Of a stretch of DNA of 64,000 bases, positions 25,218-34,210 are shown in pieces. The notes under the pieces were generated by a model, which saw only the letters and a list, made by a program, of their open reading frames with translations, did not search any database and was not told the origin of the DNA. Position numbers and translations under genes: made by a program. Positions within the stretch are counted from its first letter, which is position 1. Every line of letters begins with the position of its first letter. Origin of the DNA: Streptomyces sp. 35G-GA-8 (GTDB taxonomy: Bacteria; Actinomycetota; Actinomycetes; Streptomycetales; Streptomycetaceae); the NCBI RefSeq assembly GCF_023534745.1, contig NZ_JAMHJQ010000005.1, positions 124,001 through 188,000 on the forward strand, written 5' to 3'.

Positions 25218-25316
25218 GGGTCTTCTTGGCCTTCCGCTGTTCCAAGGGGTGGGCCCGGGACCGCCGTGGCGGGTGGGGCGCCCCGGCGGCCGTGGAGCGG
25301 GGCAGTCAGTGCTCCT

Positions 25317-25357
25317 CGCCGCCCGACGAGGGAGTCGGTTCCCTTCGCCGGGCGGCG
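25317..25357 (-). terminator. Intercistronic stem-loop after the binding-protein gene
   Basis: CGCCGCCCG (25317-25325) pairs with CGGGCGGCG (25349-25357). It lies directly behind the binding-protein stop. Such hairpins commonly stabilise the upstream message or reduce read-through, giving more binding protein than transporter. Confidence 0.5.
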
Positions 25358-25367
25358 AAGGGGTCGG

Positions 25368-26453
25368 TCAGAACGCGCCGCCGAGGGACGCCTTGGCGTT
25401 GGACTCGTCGTACGCGCGGTCCGCGATGATCACGTTCTCCGGGATCTCCTCGCCCGCGTAGAACTTCTGCGCGGTGGCGAAGGCGAGCGGTCCGAAGCGC
25501 GGGTTGGACTCGATGACCGCGTTGTACTCCCCGTCCACCAGCGCCTGGACGGCGTTGCGGGTGCCGTCGACCGAGACGATCTTGACGTCCTTGCCCGGCT
25601 TCTTCCCGGCCGCCTTGAGCGCGGTGACCGCGCCGAGACCCATCTCGTCGTTCTCCGCGTAGACGGCGGTGATGTCGGGCTTGGACTGGATGAGCTGTTC
25701 CATCACCTGCTGGCCCTTGTCCCGGGCGAACTCGCCGGTCTGCTGGGCGACGATTTCGAGGCCGGGTGCCTTGGCCTTCACCTGGTCGACGAAGCCCTTG
25801 GTGCGGTCCGTGGTGACGTTGTTGCCGGACGCGCCGAGGAGGATGGCGACCTTGCCGCTGCCGCCGGTCGCCTTGATCATCGCGTCGGCGGCGCGCTTGC
25901 CCTGCTCCACGAAGTCGGAGCCGAGGAAGGCGACATAGTCCTCGCAGGCGGTGGAGTTGACCTTGCGGTCGATGGTGAGGACGGGCACCTTCTTCGCCGC
26001 GGCCGCCTTGAGCGCCGGTTCCAGCCCGTCCGAGTTCAGCGGCGCGACGATGAGGAACTGGGCGCCCTGGGACAGCATGTCCTGGATGTCGCTGATCTGC
26101 TTGGAGAGCTGCGACTGCGCGTTGGTGGTGAGCAGCTTCTTGACGCCGACCTTGGCCGCCTCGTCCTTGATGGACTGGGTCTCGGCGATACGGAAGGGGT
26201 TGGCCTCCTTCTCCGACTGGGAGAAGCCGACCACCGCGTCCTTCAGGTCCAGCTTCGGCGCGCCGTACGTCTGCAGCGAGCAGCCGGAACCGGACGTGGC
26301 GTCGGGGGTCTTGGCCGCCTGGGCACCCTGGCCGCTGTCACCGCCCGCGCTGTCGGTGGTCTCCGACTTGGAGCAGCCGGCGACGGCGAGCGCGGCGGTG
26401 GCGGCGAGCATGCAGGCCACGGTGAGAGTGCGGGATCGACGCTGGTTGATCAT
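25368..26453 (-). CDS. Furanose-type sugar-binding lipoprotein (YtfQ-like)
   Basis: 361 residues. Lipobox LAVAGC gives acylated Cys27. The mature protein is a type I periplasmic-binding fold with YtfQ-like features: VVGFSQSEKEANPFRIAETQSIKDEA at the start, QGAQFLIVAPLNSDGLEPALKAA, then TTDRTKGFVDQVKAKAPGLEIVAQQTGEFARDKGQQVMEQ and VYAENDEMGLGAVTALKAAGKKPGKDV. E. coli YtfQ binds galactofuranose. The ATG at 26451-26453 follows AAGGAG; the frame continues upstream only by chance. It is first in the importer operon and has a LacI-type palindrome ~230 bp upstream. Confidence 0.9.
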   Translation of the reverse strand: MINQRRSRTLTVACMLAATAALAVAGCSKSETTDSAGGDSGQGAQAAKTPDATSGSGCSLQTYGAPKLDLKDAVVGFSQSEKEANPFRIAETQSIKDEAAKVGVKKLLTTNAQSQLSKQISDIQDMLSQGAQFLIVAPLNSDGLEPALKAAAAKKVPVLTIDRKVNSTACEDYVAFLGSDFVEQGKRAADAMIKATGGSGKVAILLGASGNNVTTDRTKGFVDQVKAKAPGLEIVAQQTGEFARDKGQQVMEQLIQSKPDITAVYAENDEMGLGAVTALKAAGKKPGKDVKIVSVDGTRNAVQALVDGEYNAVIESNPRFGPLAFATAQKFYAGEEIPENVIIADRAYDESNAKASLGGAF

Positions 26454-26678
26454 GCGCGGGACGCTCCTTGGCGGGATGACGGCACTCCGGTCGGGTGCGG
26501 TCGGGCAGGGGCAGGGCATCGACGGGGCGGGGAACGGCACTGAACGGTGGCGCTGAGCGGTGGCGCTGAACGGTCATCAGCCGCGTCAGGGCTTGATGAC
26601 GCCGCGTCCTCGCGCCCCGGCCGCCGGCGGTGGCGAGGGCGGTCGTGAGAGAGTCCGCACCGCCTGTCGGCGGCTCGG

Positions 26679-26694
26679 TTTACAACGTTATATA
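26679..26694. promoter_or_regulatory. LacI-type operator, importer side
   Basis: TTTACAACGTTATATA is a near-palindrome centred on CG, the usual centre of LacI-family operators, sharing the CAACGTT core with 26860-26875. It lies in the 571-bp divergent gap between the binding-protein gene and GH2 gene 1. I see no gene in that gap. Confidence 0.55.
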
Positions 26695-26859
26695 GGCGCT
26701 GCGGCGCAGGCGGCAAGAGAGTTGTCGATGCGTTTCCAAAATGTGTCGGCCACGCGCACCCGCACGGGGGATGCCGACCGGGCGGGCAGCGGGCGCCGGG
26801 TTCCGCGAGGAACCTGGACACTCCTTCGACGGCGTGCTGTCATACCGCCGACCCTCAAT

Positions 26860-26875
26860 CTTCCAACGTTGCAAG
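26860..26875. promoter_or_regulatory. LacI-type operator before GH2 gene 1
   Basis: CTTCCAACGTTGCAAG is a 16-bp palindrome with one mismatched pair (C/C) around a perfect CAACGTTG core. It lies 150-165 bp before the GH2 start at 27025 and 181 bp from the importer-side operator (start to start), so one repressor could loop between them. Confidence 0.65.
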
Positions 26876-27024
26876 CGAGTTGCCCCCACGAGTTGCCCCA
26901 CACAGGCACAGCGAGCCGCGCCACGAACCGGACCATCATCCGCACGACCGCCGCACGACCACCCGCACCGCTCCCCCACGCCGGTTCGGCCGCGGGGAGC
27001 GTCATCCGTGGAGGAGACATACCG

Positions 27025-29370
27025 ATGAAGCGTGTGCCCAGCCCCGGCCGCCGGCCGTGGTGGAGACGTCTGACGGCCGCGACCGGCCTGCTGACGCTGG
27101 TGGCGACCGCTCTGGTGGGGGGCGCTACGACCCCCGCCCAGGCGGCGCCCTGGACGCCGAAGCCCGCTCCGATGACCACGCCCTGGACCGATCAGGTGCC
27201 CGTCGACAATCCGCTGCCCGAGTATCCGCGCCCTCAGCTCACCCGCCCCGACTGGTCCAATCTCAACGGCATCTGGGACTTCGCGGTGACCGGCCGTGAC
27301 GCCGGCCCGCCGTCGGCGTACCCGGACCGGATCCGGGTTCCGTTCGTCGCCGAGTCCGCCCTCTCCGGTATCCAGCGCAGAATCACCGAGAACGACAAGA
27401 TCTGGTACAAGCGCGCCTTCACCGTCCCCGCGGACTGGACGGGCCGCCGGGTCAAGCTCAACTTCGGCGCCTCCGACTGGGAGACCACCGTCTGGGTCAA
27501 CGGCACCCAGGTAGGGGCGCACAAGGGTGGGTACGACGCGTTCTCGTACGACATCACGCCCCGGCTGAACGGCGGTACGAACACCGTCGTGGTCTCCGTC
27601 CACGACCCGACCCAGACCGGCGGCCAGGCGGTCGGCAAGCAGCGGATCAATGAGGTGAAGCCGCATCCGGGCGGAGGCATCTTCTACACGGCGGCGTCCG
27701 GCATCTGGCAGACCGTCTGGCTGGAACCGGTCGCCGCGGCCCACATCACCCGTCTCGACATGACGCCGAACCTGGGCGACAGCACGCTCCGGGTGACGGC
27801 ACGGGCCGCCGCGGCGAACGGCCGCGGCGTCCGCGTGACGGTCTCCACCGGCGGGAACGTGGTCGGTACGGCGACCGGCGCCGCGGGCGCGGAGCTCTCC
27901 GTATCCCTCGCGAATCCCCGGCTCTGGAGCCCGGAGGACCCGTTCCTCTACGACGTGCGGGCCGACCTGCTCGACGGCGCCACGACCGTCGACTCGGTCG
28001 GCGGCTACGCGGGGATGCGGTCGATCGCCACGGCGAAGGTCGGCAATATCCTGCGCCCCGTACTGAACGGGAAGTTCGTCTTCCAGACCGGCACCCTGGA
28101 CCAGGGCTACTGGCCGGACGGCATCTACACCGCACCGACCGACTCCGCGCTGAGGTCGGACCTTCAGGCGCACAAGGACCTGGGCTTCAACATGGTGCGC
28201 AAACACATCAAGGTCGAGTCCCAGCGCTGGTTCTACTGGGCGGACCGGCTCGGGCTCCTGGTCTGGCAGGACATGCCGGCGATGGACACCGGCAAGAGCC
28301 CCGACACGGCGGCCCGCGCCCAGTGGGAGACCGAGTACCGCGCGATCATCGACCAGCACCGCAGCTCTCCGTCCCTGGTCATGTGGGTCAACCAGAACGA
28401 GGGGTGGGGACAGTACGACCAGGCCAGGATCGCCGACGAGGTGAAGGCGTACGACCCGTCCCGACTGGTCAACAACATGAGCGGGGTCAACTGCTGCGGC
28501 TCGGTCGACGGGGGCAACGGGGATGTGATCGACAACCACATCTACGTCGGGCCGGGAAACACCGCCCCCACCGCCACCCGGGCCGCCGTTCTCGGCGAGT
28601 TCGGCGGGCTCGGATACAGGGTGCCGGGGCACGAGTGGTATCCGGGCGGCGGCTTCAGCTACGAGGACCAGCCGAGTCTGTCCGCGCTCGACAACCGCTT
28701 CGTCGGTCTGCTCGACAGCATCCGCGTCGGTCAGCTGCCGGCGGGGCTCTCCGCCTCGGTCTATACGGAGATCACGGACGTGGAGAACGAGGTGAACGGC
28801 CTGCTCACCTATGACCGCCAGGTGGTCAAGGTCGACGCCGCACGGGTCAGGGCGGCGAACCAGGCGCTGATCCAGGCCTCGCGGACACCCGCCCCACCGG
28901 TCGTCCTGCCCACCGGGCGGTACACCTCGCTGCGGGTCACCACCCCGGGCCACACCGACAAGTACCTGCGCCACTACGAGCAGCTCGCGTACACCGCGGT
29001 CGTCGACGGCGGCAGCGCCGGGCTCCTCAAGAACGACGCGACCTGGAAGGTCGTCACCGGCCTCGCCAACAGCAACTGCTATTCGTTCGAGTCCCGCAAC
29101 TACCCCGGCGAGTATCTGCGGCACCGGGACTTCCGGGTCCGGCGGGACGCCGACGACGGCTCGGCCCTCTTCAAGGCCGACGCCACCTTCTGCACGGTCG
29201 CGGGCACCGGCGGCGTGCGCCTGTCCAGTGCCAACCTCCCCGGCAGCTATCTCCGTCACATCAACTCCGAAGTGTGGCTGGCCACTCCCGGCGGCGGTCA
29301 CGCGTGGGACAACCCGGCCACGTTCACCGAGGACACCACCTGGGCGGTGGAGGCCCCATGGGCGCCCTGA
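27025..29370 (+). CDS. Secreted GH2 glycoside hydrolase with AbfB (CBM42) domain
   Basis: 781 residues. An Arg-rich signal peptide ends near TTPAQAAP (~42). The GH2 sugar-binding, Ig-like and TIM-barrel domains fill ~55-620: acid/base Glu459 in NQNEGWGQYD and nucleophile Glu525 in LGEFGG. Residues ~633-781 are an arabinofuranose-binding AbfB domain with repeated Y-L-R-H motifs (KYLRHYEQLA, EYLRHRDFRVRRD, SYLRHINSEVWL). GGAGGAG precedes ATG 27025; the frame upstream runs through the promoter and is not coding. Some Streptomyces GH2 enzymes act on galactofuranosides, which fits the adjacent YtfQ-like importer. Classical beta-galactosidase or arabinofuranosidase activity remains possible. Confidence 0.88.
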   Translation: MKRVPSPGRRPWWRRLTAATGLLTLVATALVGGATTPAQAAPWTPKPAPMTTPWTDQVPVDNPLPEYPRPQLTRPDWSNLNGIWDFAVTGRDAGPPSAYPDRIRVPFVAESALSGIQRRITENDKIWYKRAFTVPADWTGRRVKLNFGASDWETTVWVNGTQVGAHKGGYDAFSYDITPRLNGGTNTVVVSVHDPTQTGGQAVGKQRINEVKPHPGGGIFYTAASGIWQTVWLEPVAAAHITRLDMTPNLGDSTLRVTARAAAANGRGVRVTVSTGGNVVGTATGAAGAELSVSLANPRLWSPEDPFLYDVRADLLDGATTVDSVGGYAGMRSIATAKVGNILRPVLNGKFVFQTGTLDQGYWPDGIYTAPTDSALRSDLQAHKDLGFNMVRKHIKVESQRWFYWADRLGLLVWQDMPAMDTGKSPDTAARAQWETEYRAIIDQHRSSPSLVMWVNQNEGWGQYDQARIADEVKAYDPSRLVNNMSGVNCCGSVDGGNGDVIDNHIYVGPGNTAPTATRAAVLGEFGGLGYRVPGHEWYPGGGFSYEDQPSLSALDNRFVGLLDSIRVGQLPAGLSASVYTEITDVENEVNGLLTYDRQVVKVDAARVRAANQALIQASRTPAPPVVLPTGRYTSLRVTTPGHTDKYLRHYEQLAYTAVVDGGSAGLLKNDATWKVVTGLANSNCYSFESRNYPGEYLRHRDFRVRRDADDGSALFKADATFCTVAGTGGVRLSSANLPGSYLRHINSEVWLATPGGGHAWDNPATFTEDTTWAVEAPWAP

Positions 29371-29409
29371 TCCGGGCCTCCGCGGGCCGTGTGTGAGGTC
29401 CACGGAGGC

Positions 29410-29443
29410 GGCCCGGCGGCGACAGCTCCGCCGCCGCCGGGCC
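29410..29443. terminator. Bidirectional hairpin between the two GH2 genes
   Basis: GGCCCGGCGGCG (29410-29421) and CGCCGCCGGGCC (29432-29443) form a perfect 12-bp stem with a 10-base loop, centred in the 82-bp gap between the convergent GH2 genes. Confidence 0.8.
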
Positions 29444-29452
29444 GGTCGGGTG

Positions 29453-32400
29453 TTACGGCTGTTCGCCGTCGTGGAGCGTGCTCACCTCCGCCGCGGTGAG
29501 CGCCTTGTCGTACACCCTCACCTGGTCGACCGAGCCGTTCCAGAAGTCGACGTTCCCGCCGTTCCACTTGGCACGGCCGACGGAGAGCGGCCCGGTGCTG
29601 ACATCGGCGGGGCCCGCCGGGGCCGTCGCCGCGAGCGTGCCGTCGACATACAGCTTCAGGTCGTCACCGTCACGTACGCCCACGAGGTGGTACCACTTCC
29701 CCGTCTCGGGCCTCATCTCCAGACGGGCGCGGTGACCGCCCGGGGTGCTGAAGGCGAACGCGCCCTGGCCGTACTGGAGATAGAAGGGATTCTCCGTCCG
29801 CCGGCCGTCCTGGCTGACCACCGTGGCGTAGTTGCCGGGAAGCGAGTCGAGCGTGGCCCACGCGGACACCGAGTAGTTCTCGGTGGTGTCGACCACGGGG
29901 CCGCGGGTCTCGGCGTACTGCCCCTGTCCGTTGAACCTGAGTCCGGAACCCCGTACGCCGGGCGCCCAGGCGGTGCCCTCACCGAGGGTCAGGGGCGCCT
30001 TGTTGGGACCGCTGTCCTGGGCCGTCGTGCCCTTGTTCTCGTCCAGCGACCAGGCGGCGCCGCCCTTCAGCCGGTCGCGGTCACCGGCCGCCGCGCCCGC
30101 CGCGATGACCTGCTGATTGATCTGCCGCACCTTCCCCGGATCGACCTTGATCTCACGACGGTCGTAGGTCCACAGCCCGTTGAGCTCGTTCTCCAGATCG
30201 CTGACCTGCGTGTAGACGGAGCCGGACAGTTCCGCGCCGGCCGCGGCGAGATAGTACGTCCGGGTGTTCTCCACATACTTCGCCGTCAGCGCGGCCTTGT
30301 CCGGGACTCCGCTGTAGATCGCCGCGGGAGCGCCCGGCCACATGTGTCCGGCGGTACGGAGTGTGAAACCGCCGTGCTCACCGTCCATCGCGGCGCGGTG
30401 GTCGGGAAACGGCGCGTCGTTGTTCAGGTAGTCGTGGTGGTCGATGATGTCGCCCTTGCCCGAGTCGCCCTTGGACGAGCAGCAGTTGACCCCGCTGTGA
30501 GCGTTGACGACGCGCGAGGGGTCGTCGGCCCGGACGGCCTCGGTGATCTTCCCGGTCTCCACCCGGTCCCACTCGCCCCAGCCCTCGTTGAAGACGATCC
30601 AGCCGCCGATCGAGGGCGCGTTGTGGAGCTGCCTCATCATCTCCTTGCCCTGCGAGAGGAACGCCTGCTTGCCCTGATCGCCGCTGATGTCGCTGGAGAC
30701 GAAGTCCTGCCACACCAGCAGACCGAGCCGGTCGGCGTGGTAGTACCAGCGAGGTGACTCCACCTTGATGTGTTTGCGTACCGCGTTGAAACCGAGGTCC
30801 TTCTGCGCCTTCAGGTCGAAGGTGAGCGCGGCGTCGCTGGGCTGGGTGTACAGCCCGTCGGGCCAGAAGCCCTGGTCCAGCATGGCGAGCGAGAAGAACG
30901 GTTTCCCGTTGAGTACGAGCTTCTGGTAGCCGCCGACCTTCTCGACACGGAGGGAGCGCATTCCGAAGTAGCTGTCGACGCGGTCGGTGGACCGGCCGTC
31001 CGTCAGGCTCACCTGGAGGTCGTAGAGATACGGGTCGTCCGGCGACCAGAGGCGCGGGTTCCTGACCGGCAGGGTCAGCGAGCGGTTGGCCGGGCCGGTG
31101 ACCGTACCGACGACCTTGCCCTTCGTGTCGCGGGCGACGGCCTTGATCCGGGCGCCGGGCGAGGCGTCGGCGGAGTTGACGGTCAGTGCGAGGGTGCCCT
31201 TGTCGATGTCGGGGGTCGTGGTCAGGGAGTCCACCGCGGCGGGCGCGACCGGCTCCATCCAGACGGTCTGCCAGATGCCGGAGGACGGGGTGTAGACGAT
31301 CCCGCCCGGGTTGGTGGACTGCTTGCCCTTCGGCTGATTCGGTCCGGTGACATCGGTGACCGCGACGATGATCTCCTGGGGACCAGGGCCCTTGACCGCG
31401 TCCGTGATGTCGGCGGTGAACCCGGTGTATCCGCCGGTGTGTTCGGCGACCTTCTCGCCGTTGACCCAGACGGTGGCCTGGTAGTCGACGGCGTCGAAGT
31501 TGAGCCTCAGCCGCTTGCCGCCGTCGCGGCCCTTGCCGATGGACCAGTTCTCCGGCACGGTGACGAGCTTGCGGTAGAACATGTGGTCCTCGTGCCGCTC
31601 AAGACCCGAGAGTTGGGACTCCACCGGGAACGGCACGATGATCCGCTCCCCGAGCCGCTTGCCGAAAGCCGGCTGCTCGCCCTCGGTGGCTCCGGCGAAC
31701 TCCCAGGGGCCGTTGAGGTTCTTCCACTGATCGCGCACCTGCTGCGGCCGGGGGTACTCCGGCAGCGGGTGGTCACGGTCCAGCTTGTCGCCCCATGTGG
31801 TGGTCAGCCGGTGCGTGGACCGGTTCTTGGCGCTACGGCTGATCTCGGGGACGGTTTCCCCGCCCGCCCGCAGTCCTCCCGCACCGTCGTACACGACGCG
31901 GACCCGCTGTCCCTTCTGGACCGGCGCGGCCAGCGTGACGATCAGGGCCTTGGGATTGCCGGCGGCCCTGGCCACCGATTTCACCGGCATCGGTGAGGTG
32001 TCGGCCTCGATCTTCAGATGGTCCTTGACGCCGCCGGTGTTCTCGACCTTGTCGTCGAACGTCGCCTGGAGTCGCCTGCCGTCCTCGGCCACGCTCAGCG
32101 CGACCGGGTAGACCTCGAAGTCGGCGGGCGGTGTGAACGCCTCCTCAGGGACGATCTGCTTCTTCAGGTCCTGGCTCGCCCAGCGCAGGAACATGTTGGC
32201 GCCGCCGGTGTCCTGGAACATCTCCAGCCGGAACTCATGGGGTTCGCCCGCGGTCAGCGCGATCGGCTCGCTGTGCTGCTCGACATCCCAGTCGGGCTGC
32301 CAGTGGTCGATGACGACCTCGCCGTCGACGGAGAGCCTGAACCCGTTGTCGCCTATCGCGGAGAAGGTGTAGTCACCGGTCGCGGGGGCTTCGATCTGCC

Positions 32401-32755
32401 CCGTCCACCGGGCCGTCGTGTGCTCGGTGCGCCCGGTCGTGGACTCGAACGTGCCGGTGAGACCAGGGAAGTTGATCTCGGGGTCCAGCGCCACGCCACC
32501 GAGCTCGGCGAAGTCGCGAGCGCCCGGCGCGGACATGCGGAAGTACTCCCCCTTCAGGCCGTGCACCTCGGTGGCCGGGTCGTCGGACGCGAAGGCGGTA
32601 ACGGGCGCGGAGGCGTTCACGGTCGTGGAGGCGGCACCGGCGGCCGGAGCGGCGGCGGCCGCCGGGACCAGGGTGGCGCCCACGGGCAGCAGCAGCGCGG
32701 CGGCACACGCGAGAGCTCGAAGCAGCGTTCGGGGGCGAAGTCGTTGTCGTCTCAA
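29453..32755 (-). CDS. Secreted multidomain GH2 hydrolase (PA14-GH2-LamG)
   Basis: 1100 residues. The signal peptide (LLRALACAAALLLPVGATLV) is followed by a PA14 domain at ~63-205 (GLKGEYFRMSAPGARDF, ARWTGQIEAPATGDYTF). A ~110-residue Ig-like region precedes GH2 domains from ~310: acid/base Glu724 in FNEGWGEWD and nucleophile Glu793 in DGEHGGF. A LamG/concanavalin-like domain spans ~898-1100. I chose TTG at 32753-32755 because GAGGA lies 7 bases upstream; upstream in-frame codons overlap the operator region. It shares PLPEYPRPQ and VNCC motifs with GH2 gene 1 and is convergent with it. Its operator matches the LacI pattern. Confidence 0.87.
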   Translation of the reverse strand: MRRQRLRPRTLLRALACAAALLLPVGATLVPAAAAAPAAGAASTTVNASAPVTAFASDDPATEVHGLKGEYFRMSAPGARDFAELGGVALDPEINFPGLTGTFESTTGRTEHTTARWTGQIEAPATGDYTFSAIGDNGFRLSVDGEVVIDHWQPDWDVEQHSEPIALTAGEPHEFRLEMFQDTGGANMFLRWASQDLKKQIVPEEAFTPPADFEVYPVALSVAEDGRRLQATFDDKVENTGGVKDHLKIEADTSPMPVKSVARAAGNPKALIVTLAAPVQKGQRVRVVYDGAGGLRAGGETVPEISRSAKNRSTHRLTTTWGDKLDRDHPLPEYPRPQQVRDQWKNLNGPWEFAGATEGEQPAFGKRLGERIIVPFPVESQLSGLERHEDHMFYRKLVTVPENWSIGKGRDGGKRLRLNFDAVDYQATVWVNGEKVAEHTGGYTGFTADITDAVKGPGPQEIIVAVTDVTGPNQPKGKQSTNPGGIVYTPSSGIWQTVWMEPVAPAAVDSLTTTPDIDKGTLALTVNSADASPGARIKAVARDTKGKVVGTVTGPANRSLTLPVRNPRLWSPDDPYLYDLQVSLTDGRSTDRVDSYFGMRSLRVEKVGGYQKLVLNGKPFFSLAMLDQGFWPDGLYTQPSDAALTFDLKAQKDLGFNAVRKHIKVESPRWYYHADRLGLLVWQDFVSSDISGDQGKQAFLSQGKEMMRQLHNAPSIGGWIVFNEGWGEWDRVETGKITEAVRADDPSRVVNAHSGVNCCSSKGDSGKGDIIDHHDYLNNDAPFPDHRAAMDGEHGGFTLRTAGHMWPGAPAAIYSGVPDKAALTAKYVENTRTYYLAAAGAELSGSVYTQVSDLENELNGLWTYDRREIKVDPGKVRQINQQVIAAGAAAGDRDRLKGGAAWSLDENKGTTAQDSGPNKAPLTLGEGTAWAPGVRGSGLRFNGQGQYAETRGPVVDTTENYSVSAWATLDSLPGNYATVVSQDGRRTENPFYLQYGQGAFAFSTPGGHRARLEMRPETGKWYHLVGVRDGDDLKLYVDGTLAATAPAGPADVSTGPLSVGRAKWNGGNVDFWNGSVDQVRVYDKALTAAEVSTLHDGEQP

Positions 32756-32867
32756 GGCGTCGTCCTCGTCGAAGGGACAGAAGTGCCTCGCACCCGCGGG
32801 ATGCGGCGGCACACAGTCGAACATTGAGCCACAGCCCCAAACACATAACAACAGTCGTGCACCCACA

Positions 32868-32883
32868 TTTTCAACGATGAAAA
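32868..32883. promoter_or_regulatory. LacI-type operator before GH2 gene 2
   Basis: TTTTCAACGATGAAAA is a 16-bp palindrome except for one pair, with the same CAACG core as 26679-26694 and 26860-26875. It lies 113 bp upstream of the TTG start in the gap behind the epoxide hydrolase gene. Confidence 0.6.
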
Positions 32884-32939
32884 GAGACCGACGCCGCATG
32901 CGCATGCCGGTCCGGCGGGCGTGCGGAGTGCCGGCTGTC

Positions 32940-34115
32940 TCAGTCCGTCGCCGCCGCCCGGAAAGGGCGGAAGAACGCGCGCAGTTCCTCCGCGTACAGC
33001 TCCGGCTCCTCGAACGGCGCGAAGTGCCCGCCGTGCGCGGGCTCGGTGACGCGCACGACGTTCGCCGTGCGTTCGAGCCACGCTCGCGGCGGGCGGACGA
33101 TGTCGCCGCGGAAGAGCGAGAAACCGGAGGGCACTTCGACCCGGCGGGTGAGCTGCTCCGGCGGGATCGCGCCGTTCGCGTGGTACATGCGCATCGACGA
33201 GCCGATCGTCCCGGTGAGCCAGTAGAGCGTGACGTTCGTGAGGATCTCGTCCTTGGTGAAACGCCGTTCGACGTCTCCGTCGCAGTCGCTCCACGCCCGG
33301 AGCTTCTCGACGATCCAGGCGGCGAGCCCGGCCGGTGAGTCGGTGAGCCCGAAGGCGGCGGTCCCCGGCTTCGTGCGGTGGATGGCTCCGTAGGCGCCCT
33401 CCGTCGCCCCCCAGGCCGCGACGTCCTCGAACCAGGCGCGCTCTTCCGGCGCGAGCTCCGCCGGGTCGCCGGTGAAGACGGGCAGTCCCCCGTCCATGCG
33501 GTGGACGGCGACGACCCGGTCCGGGTGGTCGAGCGCGAGGTAGCGGCTCACGTGACTGCCGATGTCCCCGCCCGCCGCGCCGAAGCGCGCGTAACCGAGG
33601 TCTCCCATGAGTTCGGCCCACAGACCGGCGACGGCGATGGAGTCGAGCGGCCGGCCCGTGGGGCGGTCGGAGTACCCGTAGCCCGGCATGTCGGGCACGA
33701 CCACGTCGAACGCGTCGGCCGGGTCGGCGCCGTGCGCGCCGGGATCGGTGAGGAGGGGGATGACCTTCGCATAGCGCCAGAACGAGTCCGGCCAGCCGTG
33801 GCTGAGGACCAGCGGCAGAACGGGTCCGGTCGGCGCGGTGGCCCGGACGTGCGCGAAGTGGATCCCCAGGCCGCCGAGCCGGACGCGGAAGCGGGGCAGC
33901 CGGGCGAGCGCCGCCTCCTGCGCCCGCCAGTCGAAGCCGTTCGCCCAGTAGGCGACGAGCTCGCGGAGATAGGCGAGGTCGGTGCCGAGCGACCACCCGG
34001 CGTCCTCGGGCGTATCCGGCCAGCGCGTCGCACGCAGCCGCGCGCGGAGGTCATCGAGTGCCGCGGGGGTCGTCCGCGGGGTGAACGGCTCTGGGCGAGG
34101 CGGGGCATCCGGCAT
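32940..34115 (-). CDS. Epoxide hydrolase family protein
   Basis: 391 residues. The EHN domain at the N-terminus (PEPFTPRTTPAALDDLRARL) marks the microsomal/juvenile-hormone type epoxide hydrolases. The alpha/beta-hydrolase core has the oxyanion motif HGWPD (106-110), nucleophile Asp184 in GGDIGSHVSR, and the catalytic His in EPAHGGHFAPFEEPE. The protein would open epoxides to diols. ATG 34113-34115 with AAGGTG upstream is preferred over the in-frame GTG three codons earlier. It is a single gene upstream of, and on the same strand as, GH2 gene 2, separated from it by a promoter region. Confidence 0.9.
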   Translation of the reverse strand: MPDAPPRPEPFTPRTTPAALDDLRARLRATRWPDTPEDAGWSLGTDLAYLRELVAYWANGFDWRAQEAALARLPRFRVRLGGLGIHFAHVRATAPTGPVLPLVLSHGWPDSFWRYAKVIPLLTDPGAHGADPADAFDVVVPDMPGYGYSDRPTGRPLDSIAVAGLWAELMGDLGYARFGAAGGDIGSHVSRYLALDHPDRVVAVHRMDGGLPVFTGDPAELAPEERAWFEDVAAWGATEGAYGAIHRTKPGTAAFGLTDSPAGLAAWIVEKLRAWSDCDGDVERRFTKDEILTNVTLYWLTGTIGSSMRMYHANGAIPPEQLTRRVEVPSGFSLFRGDIVRPPRAWLERTANVVRVTEPAHGGHFAPFEEPELYAEELRAFFRPFRAAATD

Positions 34116-34210
34116 GGAACGCACCTTACAAGCCGCCTCGCGCGCCCTTCCGCGAACGCGCTGACCAGGCGCCCGAGCCGGCCGTCGAGGTACCCCCGGC
34201 GCTCATCCGG

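Noticed and set aside
23622-26543. A 973-codon plus-strand open frame
   Set aside because: It is antisense to the ATPase and binding-protein genes and its composition (Gly/Asp/Val-rich, no motifs) is typical of a GC-bias shadow.
26680-29403. A 907-codon minus-strand open frame
   Set aside because: It is antisense to the GH2-AbfB gene, whose catalytic motifs are clear; the antisense product shows no family features.
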